Shown one piece after another: positions 48,480 through 56,308 of a stretch of DNA of 64,000 bases (positions are counted from its first letter, which is position 1; the number at the start of each line of letters is the position of its first letter). The notes below the pieces were generated by a model, which was given only the letters and a program-made list of their open reading frames with translations, was not told the origin of the DNA and made no database searches. The position numbers were made by a program, and so were the translations under genes. Location of the stretch: NCBI RefSeq assembly GCF_050563525.1, contig NZ_JBNXUN010000002.1, forward strand, positions 310,001-374,000, given 5' to 3'. This stretch comes from Falsiroseomonas sp050563525 (GTDB taxonomy: Bacteria; Pseudomonadota; Alphaproteobacteria; Acetobacterales; Acetobacteraceae).

Positions 48480-49508
48480 TCAGCGCATCGGCGGCGCGTA
48501 TTGCAGCCCGCCATTGGTCCAGAGGTTGTTCACGCCGCGCGGGAAGCCGATCGGCGTCATGTTCCGCTCCCACACCTCGGAGAAGTTGCCGACGGCGCGG
48601 ACCACCCGCACCGCCCAGTCATTCTCCAGCCCCATCATCCGGCCAAGATCGCCGGTGCGGCCGAGGAAGCGCTGCACGTCCGGGTTCGGGCTGTTCGTGA
48701 AGGTCTCGATGTTCGTGCTGGTGATGCCGAGTTCTTCCGCCGTCACCATGGCGAAATGCACCCAGCGCACGATGTCGAAGAAGCGCCAGTCGCCCTTGCG
48801 GACCACCGGGCCCAGCGGTTCCTTGGAAATGATCTCCGGCAGCAGCAGGTAGCGGCTGGCGTTCGCGCCCTGGCCCGCGGCGAAGGAGGCGAGGGAGGAG
48901 GCATCGTTGGTATAGGCATCGCAGCGCCGGGTGATGAAGGCGTTGCGGATCTCCTCGATGTTCTCGATCACCACCGGGGTGTAGCGCAGCCGGTTGGTGC
49001 GGAAGAAATCGGCCATGTTGAGCTCGGTCGTCGTGCCGGGCTGCACGCAGACCGTGGCGCCGTCGAGCTGCCGCGCCGAGGTCACGCCGCTGTCGCGGTG
49101 CACCATGAAGCCCTGGCCGTCATAGACATTGACCCCGGCGAAGGCGAGGCCGAGCGACACTTCGCGCGCCAGTGTCCAGGTGGTGCTGCGGATCAGCACG
49201 TCGATTTCGCCCGATTGCAGCATGGTGAAGCGCTGCTGGGTGGAGGACGGCACGATCCGGAACTTGGTCGCGTCGCCCAGGACCGCGGCCGCGATGGCGC
49301 GGCAGTAATCGACATCGATCCCTCGCCACACGCCCTGGCTGTCCGGGAGGGAAAATCCGACGGTGGAGGGTGCGTGCGAGCAGACGAGCTGACCGCGAGA
49401 GCGGATGGCGGCGAGGGTGTCAGCGGCGGGCTGCGCGAAGGCCGGCAGCGCGAGGCCCGCACCCAGGATCAATCCCCCGAGCACGACGCCGAATTTGGCA
49501 AGACGCAT
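48480..49508 (-). CDS. Amino-acid ABC transporter substrate-binding protein (AapJ paralogue, orphan)
   Basis: A 342-residue binding protein closely resembling AapJ encoded at 19559: both share SQGVWRGxDVDYCRA, VQPGTTTE and the C-terminal NNLWTNGGLQYAPPMR-type ending. ATG 49508 gives a signal peptide (MRLAKFGVVLGGLILGAG, ending near AFAQ). No permease or ATPase genes are adjacent, so it probably feeds the AapQMP permease or another complex. Different ligand-pocket residues (for example CSHAPSTVGF in place of CGVNTGLAGF) suggest different specificity. Confidence 0.9.
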   Translation of the reverse strand: MRLAKFGVVLGGLILGAGLALPAFAQPAADTLAAIRSRGQLVCSHAPSTVGFSLPDSQGVWRGIDVDYCRAIAAAVLGDATKFRIVPSSTQQRFTMLQSGEIDVLIRSTTWTLAREVSLGLAFAGVNVYDGQGFMVHRDSGVTSARQLDGATVCVQPGTTTELNMADFFRTNRLRYTPVVIENIEEIRNAFITRRCDAYTNDASSLASFAAGQGANASRYLLLPEIISKEPLGPVVRKGDWRFFDIVRWVHFAMVTAEELGITSTNIETFTNSPNPDVQRFLGRTGDLGRMMGLENDWAVRVVRAVGNFSEVWERNMTPIGFPRGVNNLWTNGGLQYAPPMR

Positions 49509-49689
49509 AGTTGAAGCTCTCCCCAGAGACTTGGTTCTGCCAGCCTGGACACGGGCGGCAGGGCGAGCTTGGAATGGAGGAAGAACCGCGGCAAGCTCCA
49601 TCACACGCCAAGGTGAAGCGGCGGGGGCTTGCAGAGCGCGCTACGGGCCTATTCCGGCGCGGCTTCGGAACGGGTGGCGGCACCGCGCC

Positions 49690-50145
49690 TCACCAGTAGC
49701 CCGCCATGATCTCCCGCGCCCAATCCGGCTCCCGGACATCGCCGCGCGGGTCGAACCCCGTCATGTGCGGCTTCACGTCGAAGACCGGCGAGCCATCCAC
49801 CGCATCCAGCCCGCGCACCCGCAGCGCCATCCCCTCGACGCCGAGCAAGGCGCAGGTGGTGACACCGAGGCGGTTGGGCCGCGGTGCGCCGCGCTGCGCC
49901 AGGATGCCGGTGCGGGGCCAATCCAGACGACCACGCGGGTGGCGGGCGTTGCGCTCCACCTGCTCAGGGTCCAGCCGGTGGAAGCCGAACACCACGACGA
50001 CATGGCTGAACCCCTCCAGCCCCAGCGCCGCCTCCGGCCCCAGCACGGTCGGGTCCAGCACGATCTCGGCCGTGACCGCATCCCAGGCATCGTCGGCGGG
50101 TTCCAGCCGGCCGCCGTGCACGGTGCCGAGGGGGGTGAGGATCAT
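49690..50145 (-). CDS. trmO: TrmO-like tRNA methyltransferase (TsaA/YaeB family)
   Basis: The 151-residue product matches the TsaA-like barrel of TrmO, a SAM-dependent enzyme that N6-methylates t6A37 in tRNA. Signatures include GFSHVVVVFGFHRLD, RPNRLGVTTCALLG and the segment LDAVDGSPVFDVKPHM. E. coli TrmO has an additional C-terminal domain; this short form is common in other bacteria. Its ATG overlaps the stop of dctM by 4 nt, so it is translated with the TRAP genes although functionally unrelated. Confidence 0.85.
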   Translation of the reverse strand: MILTPLGTVHGGRLEPADDAWDAVTAEIVLDPTVLGPEAALGLEGFSHVVVVFGFHRLDPEQVERNARHPRGRLDWPRTGILAQRGAPRPNRLGVTTCALLGVEGMALRVRGLDAVDGSPVFDVKPHMTGFDPRGDVREPDWAREIMAGYW

Positions 50146-51563
50146 TGGAAGATCGGCACGCTCGGCATGTCCGGTGCCGGCATCGGCGGCGGCATGTCGA
50201 TGATGACCGTGCTCGGGTCCGCCCGCGGCGTGCGGTCCAGCCAGTAGGTCACGCTCTGCGGCCAGAAGATCACGATGGCGACCAGCACCAGTTGCAGCCC
50301 GAGCCAGGGGATGGCGCCCCAGTAGATGTCCCGCGTCAGCACGGATTTGGGCGCCACGCCGCGCAGGTAGAACAACGCGAAGCCGAAGGGCGGGTGCATG
50401 AAGGCAGTTTGCATGTTGATGCAAATCAGCACGCCGAACCACACCAGATCGATGCCCAGCGACTTCGCCGCCGGGGCCAGCAGCGGGATGACGATGAAGG
50501 CGATCTCGAAGAAGTCGAGGAAGAACGCCAGGAAGAAGATGAAGACGTTGACGAAGATCAGAAAGCCGGTCTGCCCGCCCGGCAGCAGCGCCAGCAGGTG
50601 CTCGATCCAGATACCGCCATCGACGCCCTGGAACACCAGGGTGAACACCGTGGCGCCGATCAGGATGAAGATGACCATGGCGGTGATGCGCATGGTGGTG
50701 CCCATCGCCTGGCGGATCAGCGGCCAGGTCAGCCGCCGGTTCAGCGCCGCCAGCACCACGGCGCCGACCACGCCCATGGCGCCGGCCTCGGTCGGCGTCG
50801 CCAGGCCGAGGAAGATGGTGCCGAGGACCATGAAGATCAGGCCCATCGACGGCACCATGCCCTTCAGCACCCGCCACCACAGCCGCCAGTCGCGCGGCGC
50901 CAGGGCTTCGGGTGGCAGGGGCGGCACCTTGTGCGGCTGGAAGATCGAGACGCCCCAGATGAACAGCAGGAACAGCGCGATCTGCATCAGCGACGGCCCG
51001 ATCGCCCCGGCATACATGTCGCCGACCGACTGCCCGAGCTGGTCTGACAGCACGATCAGCACGAGGGAGGGCGGGATGAGCTGGGTGATGGTGCCCGAGG
51101 CGGCGATGACGCCGGTGGCGATCCGCATGTCGTAGCCGTAGCGCATCATGATCGGCAGGCTGATCATGGCCATGGAAATCACGCTGGCGGCGACCGTGCC
51201 GGTGATCGCACCCAGGATCGCGCCGACGATGATGACGGCATAGGCCAGCCCGCCGGGGATCTTGCCGAACAGCTGCCCGGTGCCCTCCAGCAGATCCTCC
51301 GCCAGGCCGCAGCGTTCCAGCACCGCGCCCATCAGGGTGAAGAAGGGGATCGCCAGCAGCAGGTCGTTCGACAGGATGGCGAAGACCCGCAGCGGCAGGT
51401 TGAACATCCAGGCCTCGGGGAACAGGCCGAGCTCGATTGCCAGGAAGCCGAAGAACAGCCCGACCGCGGCCAGCGAGAAGGCGGCCGGGAAGCCGATCAG
51501 CAGGAACACCACCAGCCCGCCGAACATCAGCGGCGGCATCGTATCCGTGTTGAGAAAGGACAT
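50142..51563 (-). CDS. dctM: TRAP transporter large permease DctM
   Basis: A 473-residue membrane protein with about twelve helices, forming the transport channel of a TRAP system. FGGLVVFLLIGFPAAFSLA at the start, GTVAASVISMAMISLPIMM and LIPPSLVLIVLSDQLGQSVG are family segments. It is downstream of dctQ with a short repeat-containing interval, and overlaps trmO by 4 nt. The substrate is unknown. Confidence 0.94.
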   Translation of the reverse strand: MSFLNTDTMPPLMFGGLVVFLLIGFPAAFSLAAVGLFFGFLAIELGLFPEAWMFNLPLRVFAILSNDLLLAIPFFTLMGAVLERCGLAEDLLEGTGQLFGKIPGGLAYAVIIVGAILGAITGTVAASVISMAMISLPIMMRYGYDMRIATGVIAASGTITQLIPPSLVLIVLSDQLGQSVGDMYAGAIGPSLMQIALFLLFIWGVSIFQPHKVPPLPPEALAPRDWRLWWRVLKGMVPSMGLIFMVLGTIFLGLATPTEAGAMGVVGAVVLAALNRRLTWPLIRQAMGTTMRITAMVIFILIGATVFTLVFQGVDGGIWIEHLLALLPGGQTGFLIFVNVFIFFLAFFLDFFEIAFIVIPLLAPAAKSLGIDLVWFGVLICINMQTAFMHPPFGFALFYLRGVAPKSVLTRDIYWGAIPWLGLQLVLVAIVIFWPQSVTYWLDRTPRADPSTVIIDMPPPMPAPDMPSVPIFQ

Positions 51564-51567
51564 TTTT

Positions 51568-51768
51568 TCAGGCCCTCAGACGGCGGGCGGCGGCATCCGC
51601 TGCCTTGCCTTCGCGCCGTGCGCTGGCCGTCCCGGCCGTGCAGTTGCACCGGGCGCTGCACTGGGCGCTGCACTGGGCGCTGCACTGGGCGCGGCCAGCC
51701 TTCGCGGGCTCGGCCGAACTGGCTGCCAACTCCGACATCCAAAGCGCCATGGAAGGGCTTCCGCTCAC
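51568..51768 (-). CDS. Possible small Cys-repeat ORF between dctQ and dctM
   Basis: A 66-codon frame starts at GTG 51768, overlapping the dctQ stop by 4 nt (GTGA), and stops 4 nt before dctM. Its middle, encoded by the 12-bp tandem repeat, reads AQCS repeated. The overlap suggests translational coupling that would carry ribosomes to dctM, but the composition is odd and no family is recognised. It may be non-coding. Confidence 0.3.
   Translation of the reverse strand: MSGSPSMALWMSELAASSAEPAKAGRAQCSAQCSAQCSARCNCTAGTASARREGKAADAAARRLRA
51651..51692. repeat. 12-bp tandem repeat
   Basis: Three perfect copies of GGGCGCTGCACT (51651-51686) and half a fourth copy lie in the dctQ-dctM interval. The unit is a multiple of three, so any frame through it stays open. 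Confidence 0.9.
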
Positions 51769-52316
51769 TGGTCGGGCCGGGCGTAGGAGGCGTGCAGGCG
51801 GCCGGGTGGCAGTTCGATCCCGCGCAGCATGGCGATGCGCTTCACCAGTTCGGACAGCCCCTGCAACGACATCAGCAGGAAGCCGAGCGGCAGCAGCAGC
51901 TTTACCGGCCAGCGCAGCAGGCCGCCGGGTGCCGGCGAAACCTCCGCCCGCACCCAGGATTCAACGAAGAACGGCCCGGTCATCCAGGCCAGCAGCGCCA
52001 TGGCCGGCATCAGGAAGAACAGGATGCCGAGCACATCCACCCAGATCCGCGCCCGCTGCCCCAGCGCACCGTAGACCAGGTCGACCCGCACATGCTCGTT
52101 GCGGAACAGCGTGTAGCTGGCGCCGAGCATCACCATGCCGGCGAACGCATACCACTGCGCTTCAAGGAAGGCGTTGGAGCCGGAGGAGAAGCCGTAGCGG
52201 GCGAAGGCGTTGCCAGCACTGACGGCACAGGCGATCAGCACCAGCCAATCGGCGATGCGCCCGAACGCGGCGTTCAGGGCATCGACTCCGCGGCTGAAGG
52301 CGAGCAACGGGCCCAA
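51765..52316 (-). CDS. dctQ: TRAP transporter small permease DctQ
   Basis: A 183-residue membrane protein with four hydrophobic helices, the small TRAP subunit. The segment NAFLEAQWYAFAGMVMLGA, followed by YTLFRNEHVRVDLVYGAL, is the family core, with the conserved Glu-His and Arg-Val-Asp. The gene starts the dctQ-dctM-trmO unit and is divergent from the hydrogenase-like operon. Confidence 0.92.
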   Translation of the reverse strand: MGPLLAFSRGVDALNAAFGRIADWLVLIACAVSAGNAFARYGFSSGSNAFLEAQWYAFAGMVMLGASYTLFRNEHVRVDLVYGALGQRARIWVDVLGILFFLMPAMALLAWMTGPFFVESWVRAEVSPAPGGLLRWPVKLLLPLGFLLMSLQGLSELVKRIAMLRGIELPPGRLHASYARPDQ

Positions 52317-52504
52317 CGAGACGCCCCCCGGATCCTGAGTTGCGGGCCGATCCGCCCGGTTGATGGTTCGCGTGCCCGCGCAGCGCCCGCGGCCGCGCCA
52401 TCTAGCGCCGTGCCGCGCCGTTGGAAAGCAGCAAGGCCCAGGCTGGGGCGCTGAATGCGGTGCCAGCCGGGCAGACTTGATCAGATGACCTCCCGCGCCC
52501 CCTT
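52317..52504. other. Divergent intergenic region dctQ / hyfB-like
   Basis: This stretch should hold the promoters of the TRAP unit and of the hydrogenase-like operon. I see no gene in it and no clear -35/-10 pair. Confidence 0.3.
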
Positions 52505-54589
52505 ATGCCGGGGGTGCGGCCTGTCTATCCTCGCCGCAGTGACCCGCTTCGCGCCCCTGCCGTGCTGACGGCTTTCCTTTTCCTGCTGGCGGGCCTCGGG
52601 CTGCTGGCCCTGGCGGCCGTGCCGCTGGCGCGGCTGCCCTGGGAGATGAAATGGGGTGCCATCGCGGTGCATGGCGGATCGCTGGCTGCCTGCGTCGGGT
52701 TCGCCGGGATCGGGCTCGCCGTGCTGTTCACCGGCCCGCTGGCGGCCCAGGCGCTGCCGCTTTCCGTGCCCGGCCTGCCGGCGCTGGTGGCGCTGGATGC
52801 GCTGTCCGCCTGGTTCCTGCTGTTGCTCGGCCTGGCCGGCGCCTGTTCGGCCCTGTTCGCGCTGGCGCATGGCGGGCATGGTCCGCCGCGGCTGCTGGCC
52901 GCCTATCCGCTGTTCCTGGCCGGCATGGCGCTGGCGCTGGTCGCCGCCGATGGCTTCACCCTGCTCCTGGGGTTCGAGGCGATGTCGCTCGCCTCCTGGG
53001 TCCTTGTCGCGGCAGACCATGAGGCGCGGGAGAACCGGCGTGCCGCCCGGCTGTATCTCGGCTTCGCCATCTTCAGCGGCGCCTGCCTGATCCCGGCCAT
53101 CGGCCTGCTTGGCGTCGGCGGAGACCTGTCATTCGCCACCATCCGCGAAAACCCTCCCGCCGGCTGGCAGGCGGCCGCGGTGCTGGCGCTGGTGGTGGCG
53201 GGCGCCGGGGCCAAGGCCGGGCTGGTGCCCTTGCACGCCTGGCTTCCGCTCGCCCACCCGGCGGCGCCGAGCCATGTCTCCGCCCTGATGTCCGCCGCCA
53301 TGACCAAGGTGGCGCTGTACGTGGTGGCCCGGCTGCTGCTGGACCTGTCCGGGCCGGCGCAGCCGCTGTGGTGGGGCGTGCCGCTGCTGGTGCTGGGCGC
53401 GGCATCGGCGGTGCTCGGCGCGCTGCGCGCAAATCTGGAGGAGGACGGCAAGACCCTGTTGGCCTGTTCCACCATCGAGAATGTCGGGCTGATCGCCCTC
53501 GGGCTCGGCCTCGCCGCCTGTTTCCGCGCGGCCGACCTCGGCGTGCTGGCCGGGCTGGCGGCGGGGGCGGCGCTGCTGCACGCGCTGAACCACGCGCTGT
53601 TCAAGTCGCTGCTGTTCCTGGGATTGGGGGAGGTGCTGCACGGCGCCGCCTCCCGCCGGCTGGACCGGCTCGGCGGGTTGATCCACGCCATGCCCTGGAC
53701 GGCGGGCGCGGTGCTGGTCGGCGCCGGCGCCGCCGCCAGCCTGCCGCCGCTGTCCGGCTTCGCCAGCGAATGGCTGCTGCTGCAGGCGCTGCTGGCGGCC
53801 TGGCGGGTGGGTGACCTGGCCTTCCAGGTGCTGGCCGTCGCGGTGGTGGCGGCGGTGGCGCTGGCGGTGGCGCTGGCGGCCGCCGCGATGGTGCGGCTGT
53901 TCGGGATGGTGTTCCTCGGCCGGCCGCGCACGCCGCGCGCCGCAGGCGCGGTGGACGGCCGGAGGCTCGCGCGACTGGCGCTGCTGCTGCCGGCGGGTCT
54001 GACCATCCTGTTCGGGCTGCTGCCCGGGCCGATGCTGGCGCTGGCGGAGCCCGCCGTGCAGGTGCTGGTGCCGCATGGCATGGTGGAACGAGGCAGCGCC
54101 GTGCTGGTCCGCGTCGGCGATGGCGGCGCGCGCTACTGGCCGCTCGGCCTCGCGCTGCTGCTGGCGGCAATGGCAGGTGCCATCTGGTGGGCGCTTCGCG
54201 GCCGCAGCCCGGCCGGCGTGGCGCGGAGCCCGGCCTGGGATTGCGGCTTCATGGCCCCGCCGCAACATCTGCCCTTCGGCGACCCGGTGACGCAGCCCTC
54301 GGCCGCCGGCCTCGGCCAGCCGCTGCGGCGGATGCTCGGCACGACGCTGCTGGCGGCGCGGGAAACGGCGGCGATGCCGGCACCAGGCGACCCTCGCCCC
54401 GCACACCTGGAGTCAGGCTTTGCCGACCCGTCAGACACCTGGATGATGGCGCCGCTGGTCCGGCTGCGGGATGCCCTGGCAACCCGGGCCGAACGGCTGC
54501 GCGACCTGTCGCTGACGCGGCTCCTGATGCTGCCCTTCGGCACGCTGGTGACGCTGCTGGCGCTTTCAGCCTGGCTGGAGGCGCGGTGA
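52505..54589 (+). CDS. hyfB: Hydrogenase-4-like proton-translocating subunit HyfB (NuoL/M-type)
   Basis: A membrane protein of up to 694 residues with about 14-16 helices from the Mrp/NuoL/NuoM antiporter family. LLGFEAMSLASWVLVAADHE, GLVPLHAWLPLAHPAAPSHVSALMS in two runs, and LHALNHALFKSLLFLGLGEV carry the conserved Glu, Lys and His residues of the proton channel. The start is uncertain: ATG 52505 adds an Arg/Pro-rich stretch, while GTG 52562 gives MLTAFLFLLAGLG directly. The stop overlaps the next ATG (TGATG). It is the first gene of the operon. Confidence 0.9.
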   Translation: MPGVRPVYPRRSDPLRAPAVLTAFLFLLAGLGLLALAAVPLARLPWEMKWGAIAVHGGSLAACVGFAGIGLAVLFTGPLAAQALPLSVPGLPALVALDALSAWFLLLLGLAGACSALFALAHGGHGPPRLLAAYPLFLAGMALALVAADGFTLLLGFEAMSLASWVLVAADHEARENRRAARLYLGFAIFSGACLIPAIGLLGVGGDLSFATIRENPPAGWQAAAVLALVVAGAGAKAGLVPLHAWLPLAHPAAPSHVSALMSAAMTKVALYVVARLLLDLSGPAQPLWWGVPLLVLGAASAVLGALRANLEEDGKTLLACSTIENVGLIALGLGLAACFRAADLGVLAGLAAGAALLHALNHALFKSLLFLGLGEVLHGAASRRLDRLGGLIHAMPWTAGAVLVGAGAAASLPPLSGFASEWLLLQALLAAWRVGDLAFQVLAVAVVAAVALAVALAAAAMVRLFGMVFLGRPRTPRAAGAVDGRRLARLALLLPAGLTILFGLLPGPMLALAEPAVQVLVPHGMVERGSAVLVRVGDGGARYWPLGLALLLAAMAGAIWWALRGRSPAGVARSPAWDCGFMAPPQHLPFGDPVTQPSAAGLGQPLRRMLGTTLLAARETAAMPAPGDPRPAHLESGFADPSDTWMMAPLVRLRDALATRAERLRDLSLTRLLMLPFGTLVTLLALSAWLEAR

Positions 54590-55548
54590 TGTGGGTCGTC
54601 ACCGGTATCCTGACGCAGCTTGTGCACCTGGCGCTGGTGCTGGCGGCGGCGCCGCTGGTGGTGGGCGGGATCCGCTGGCTGAAGGCGCGGATGATGGGCC
54701 GCACCGGCGCCTCGCCGCTGCAGCCCCTATGGGATTTGCGGAAATTGCTGCGCAAGCGGCCGGTGCTGGCGGAGAATGCAAGCTGGATCAGCCGCGTCGC
54801 GCCCTATGCCGGCGCCACCGCGGCGCTCGCCGCCCTGGCCCTGGTGCCGAGCTTTTCGCGCGGCATGGCTTTCGCCCCCATGGCGGACCTCGTGCTGATC
54901 GCCGGCCTGCTGGCGCTGGGCCGGGTGGCGATGGCCTTGGCCGGCCTCGATGTCGGCACCGCCTTCGGCGGGTTGGGCGCCGCCCGGGAAATGTCCTTCG
55001 CCGCACTGGCGGAACCAGCGCTGCTGCTGGTGGCGCTGGTGCTGGCGATCCTGGCCGGAACCACGGGGCTGGAGCAGGTGGGCATCATCTTCCAGGACGG
55101 CAGCCTCGGCCTGCGCGTCTCGCTCGGGCTGGCGCTGGTCGCGCTGCTGGCGGTGGCGGTGGCGGAGAATGCCCGCATCCCGGTGGACAATCCGGCCACC
55201 CACCTCGAGCTCACCATGGTGCACGAGGCGATGATCCTGGAAGCCTCCGGCCGCCATCTGGCCCTTTGGGAGGCGGCGTCCGCGCTGCGCCTGACGCTGT
55301 GGCTGGCGCTGCTGGCCGCCATCTTCTTCCCCTTCGGCACGGCGCCGGCGGGCTTCGCGCCGCTCGGGTGGGTGGTCGGGCTGCTGGCGTGGGTGGCGAA
55401 GATGGCGGTGCTCTGCCTGGCGCTGGCGGCCTTCGAGAGCGCCATCGCCAAGATGCGGGTGTTCCGGGTGCCGGAGTTCCTGGGCGCCGCGCTGCTGCTG
55501 GCGCTGCTGGCGGCGCTGCTGCTGTTCCTTTCGACGAGGCTGGCGTGA
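54589..55548 (+). CDS. hyfC: Hydrogenase-4-like subunit HyfC (NuoH-type)
   Basis: A 319-residue membrane subunit homologous to HycD/HyfC and NuoH, which connects the peripheral arm to the membrane arm near the quinone or proton entry. GRTGASPLQPLWDLRKLLRK, ENARIPVDNPATHLELTMVH with its run of acidic and polar residues, and FESAIAKMRVFRVPEFLG are diagnostic. It is coupled to hyfB through TGATG. An 80-nt gap with a hairpin follows. Confidence 0.93.
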   Translation: MWVVTGILTQLVHLALVLAAAPLVVGGIRWLKARMMGRTGASPLQPLWDLRKLLRKRPVLAENASWISRVAPYAGATAALAALALVPSFSRGMAFAPMADLVLIAGLLALGRVAMALAGLDVGTAFGGLGAAREMSFAALAEPALLLVALVLAILAGTTGLEQVGIIFQDGSLGLRVSLGLALVALLAVAVAENARIPVDNPATHLELTMVHEAMILEASGRHLALWEAASALRLTLWLALLAAIFFPFGTAPAGFAPLGWVVGLLAWVAKMAVLCLALAAFESAIAKMRVFRVPEFLGAALLLALLAALLLFLSTRLA

Positions 55549-55581
55549 GCGGGCGCCGATCCGGCACGGCCCCCCCTCACC

Positions 55582-55613
55582 AAACCCTCTCCCCCCCAGG
55601 GAGGAGAGGGTTT
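55582..55613 (+). terminator. Hairpin with T run inside the hyf-like operon
   Basis: An 11-bp stem (55582-55592 with 55603-55613) with a 10-nt loop is followed by TTTT. It sits between hyfC and hyfE and could attenuate transcription into the distal genes. Confidence 0.5.
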
Positions 55614-55630
55614 TCGCAGGTGGGCGGACG

Positions 55631-56308
55631 ATGAGTTTTGGCAGCCCGGACTACGACATCGCGCATCTGCTTGGCGGCGGGGTGCTGCTGCTGTCCTTCG
55701 TGCTGCTGTACCAGCGGCGGCTGGAGGCGGTGATCAACGCCTTCGCCATCCAGGGCGGACTGCTGGCGGCGGCGGCGGCGTGGCAGGCCTACGCCCAGGG
55801 CGAGCCGGAGCTGTACGTGACGGCAGTCCTGGCCTTCGGCGCCAAGGCGCTGCTCATCCCGGTCGCGCTGCGGCTGCTGCTGCGCCGGCTTGGTCTGCAC
55901 CGCACGGTCGAGACGGCGCTCGGGGTCGGGCCATCGCTGCTGGCGGCGGTGGCGCTGGTGGGCCTCTCGGTCCTGGTGGTGCTGCCGGTGACGGCCGGCC
56001 AGGCGCAGGCGGTGACGCGGGAGAACCTGGCGCTGGCGCTGTCCGTGGTGCTGCTCGGGATGCTGATGATGATCTCCCGCCGCAACGCCATCAGCCAGGT
56101 GATCGGCCTGCTAAGCCTGGAGAACGGGCTGATCCTGGCCGCCATCGGCGTCCAGGGCATGCCGCTGGTGGTGGAGCTTTCGACCGCCGCCCTGGTGCTG
56201 ATGCTGGCCCTGGTCGCCGGCATCGTGGTGTTCCTGCTGCGCGACCGGCTGGCGACGCTGGACACCGGCACCCTGCACCGCCAGCGCGGCGAGGCGGAGC
56301 CGCCATGA
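55631..56308 (+). CDS. hyfE: Hydrogenase-4-like subunit HyfE (NuoK-type)
   Basis: A 225-residue membrane protein with about seven helices, equivalent to HyfE. The C-terminal half resembles NuoK, with MLMMISRRNAISQVIGLLSLENG carrying the conserved Glu in the last residues. ATG 55631 is 18 nt after the internal hairpin. It overlaps hyfF by 4 nt. Confidence 0.92.
   Translation: MSFGSPDYDIAHLLGGGVLLLSFVLLYQRRLEAVINAFAIQGGLLAAAAAWQAYAQGEPELYVTAVLAFGAKALLIPVALRLLLRRLGLHRTVETALGVGPSLLAAVALVGLSVLVVLPVTAGQAQAVTRENLALALSVVLLGMLMMISRRNAISQVIGLLSLENGLILAAIGVQGMPLVVELSTAALVLMLALVAGIVVFLLRDRLATLDTGTLHRQRGEAEPP

Noticed and set aside
51651..51692. CRISPR-like array
   Set aside because: The units are 12 bp and contiguous without spacers; this is a simple tandem repeat.
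51618..52454. A 278-codon plus-strand frame opposite dctQ
   Set aside because: It lies antisense to dctQ and includes the 12-bp repeat; no start signal or domain.
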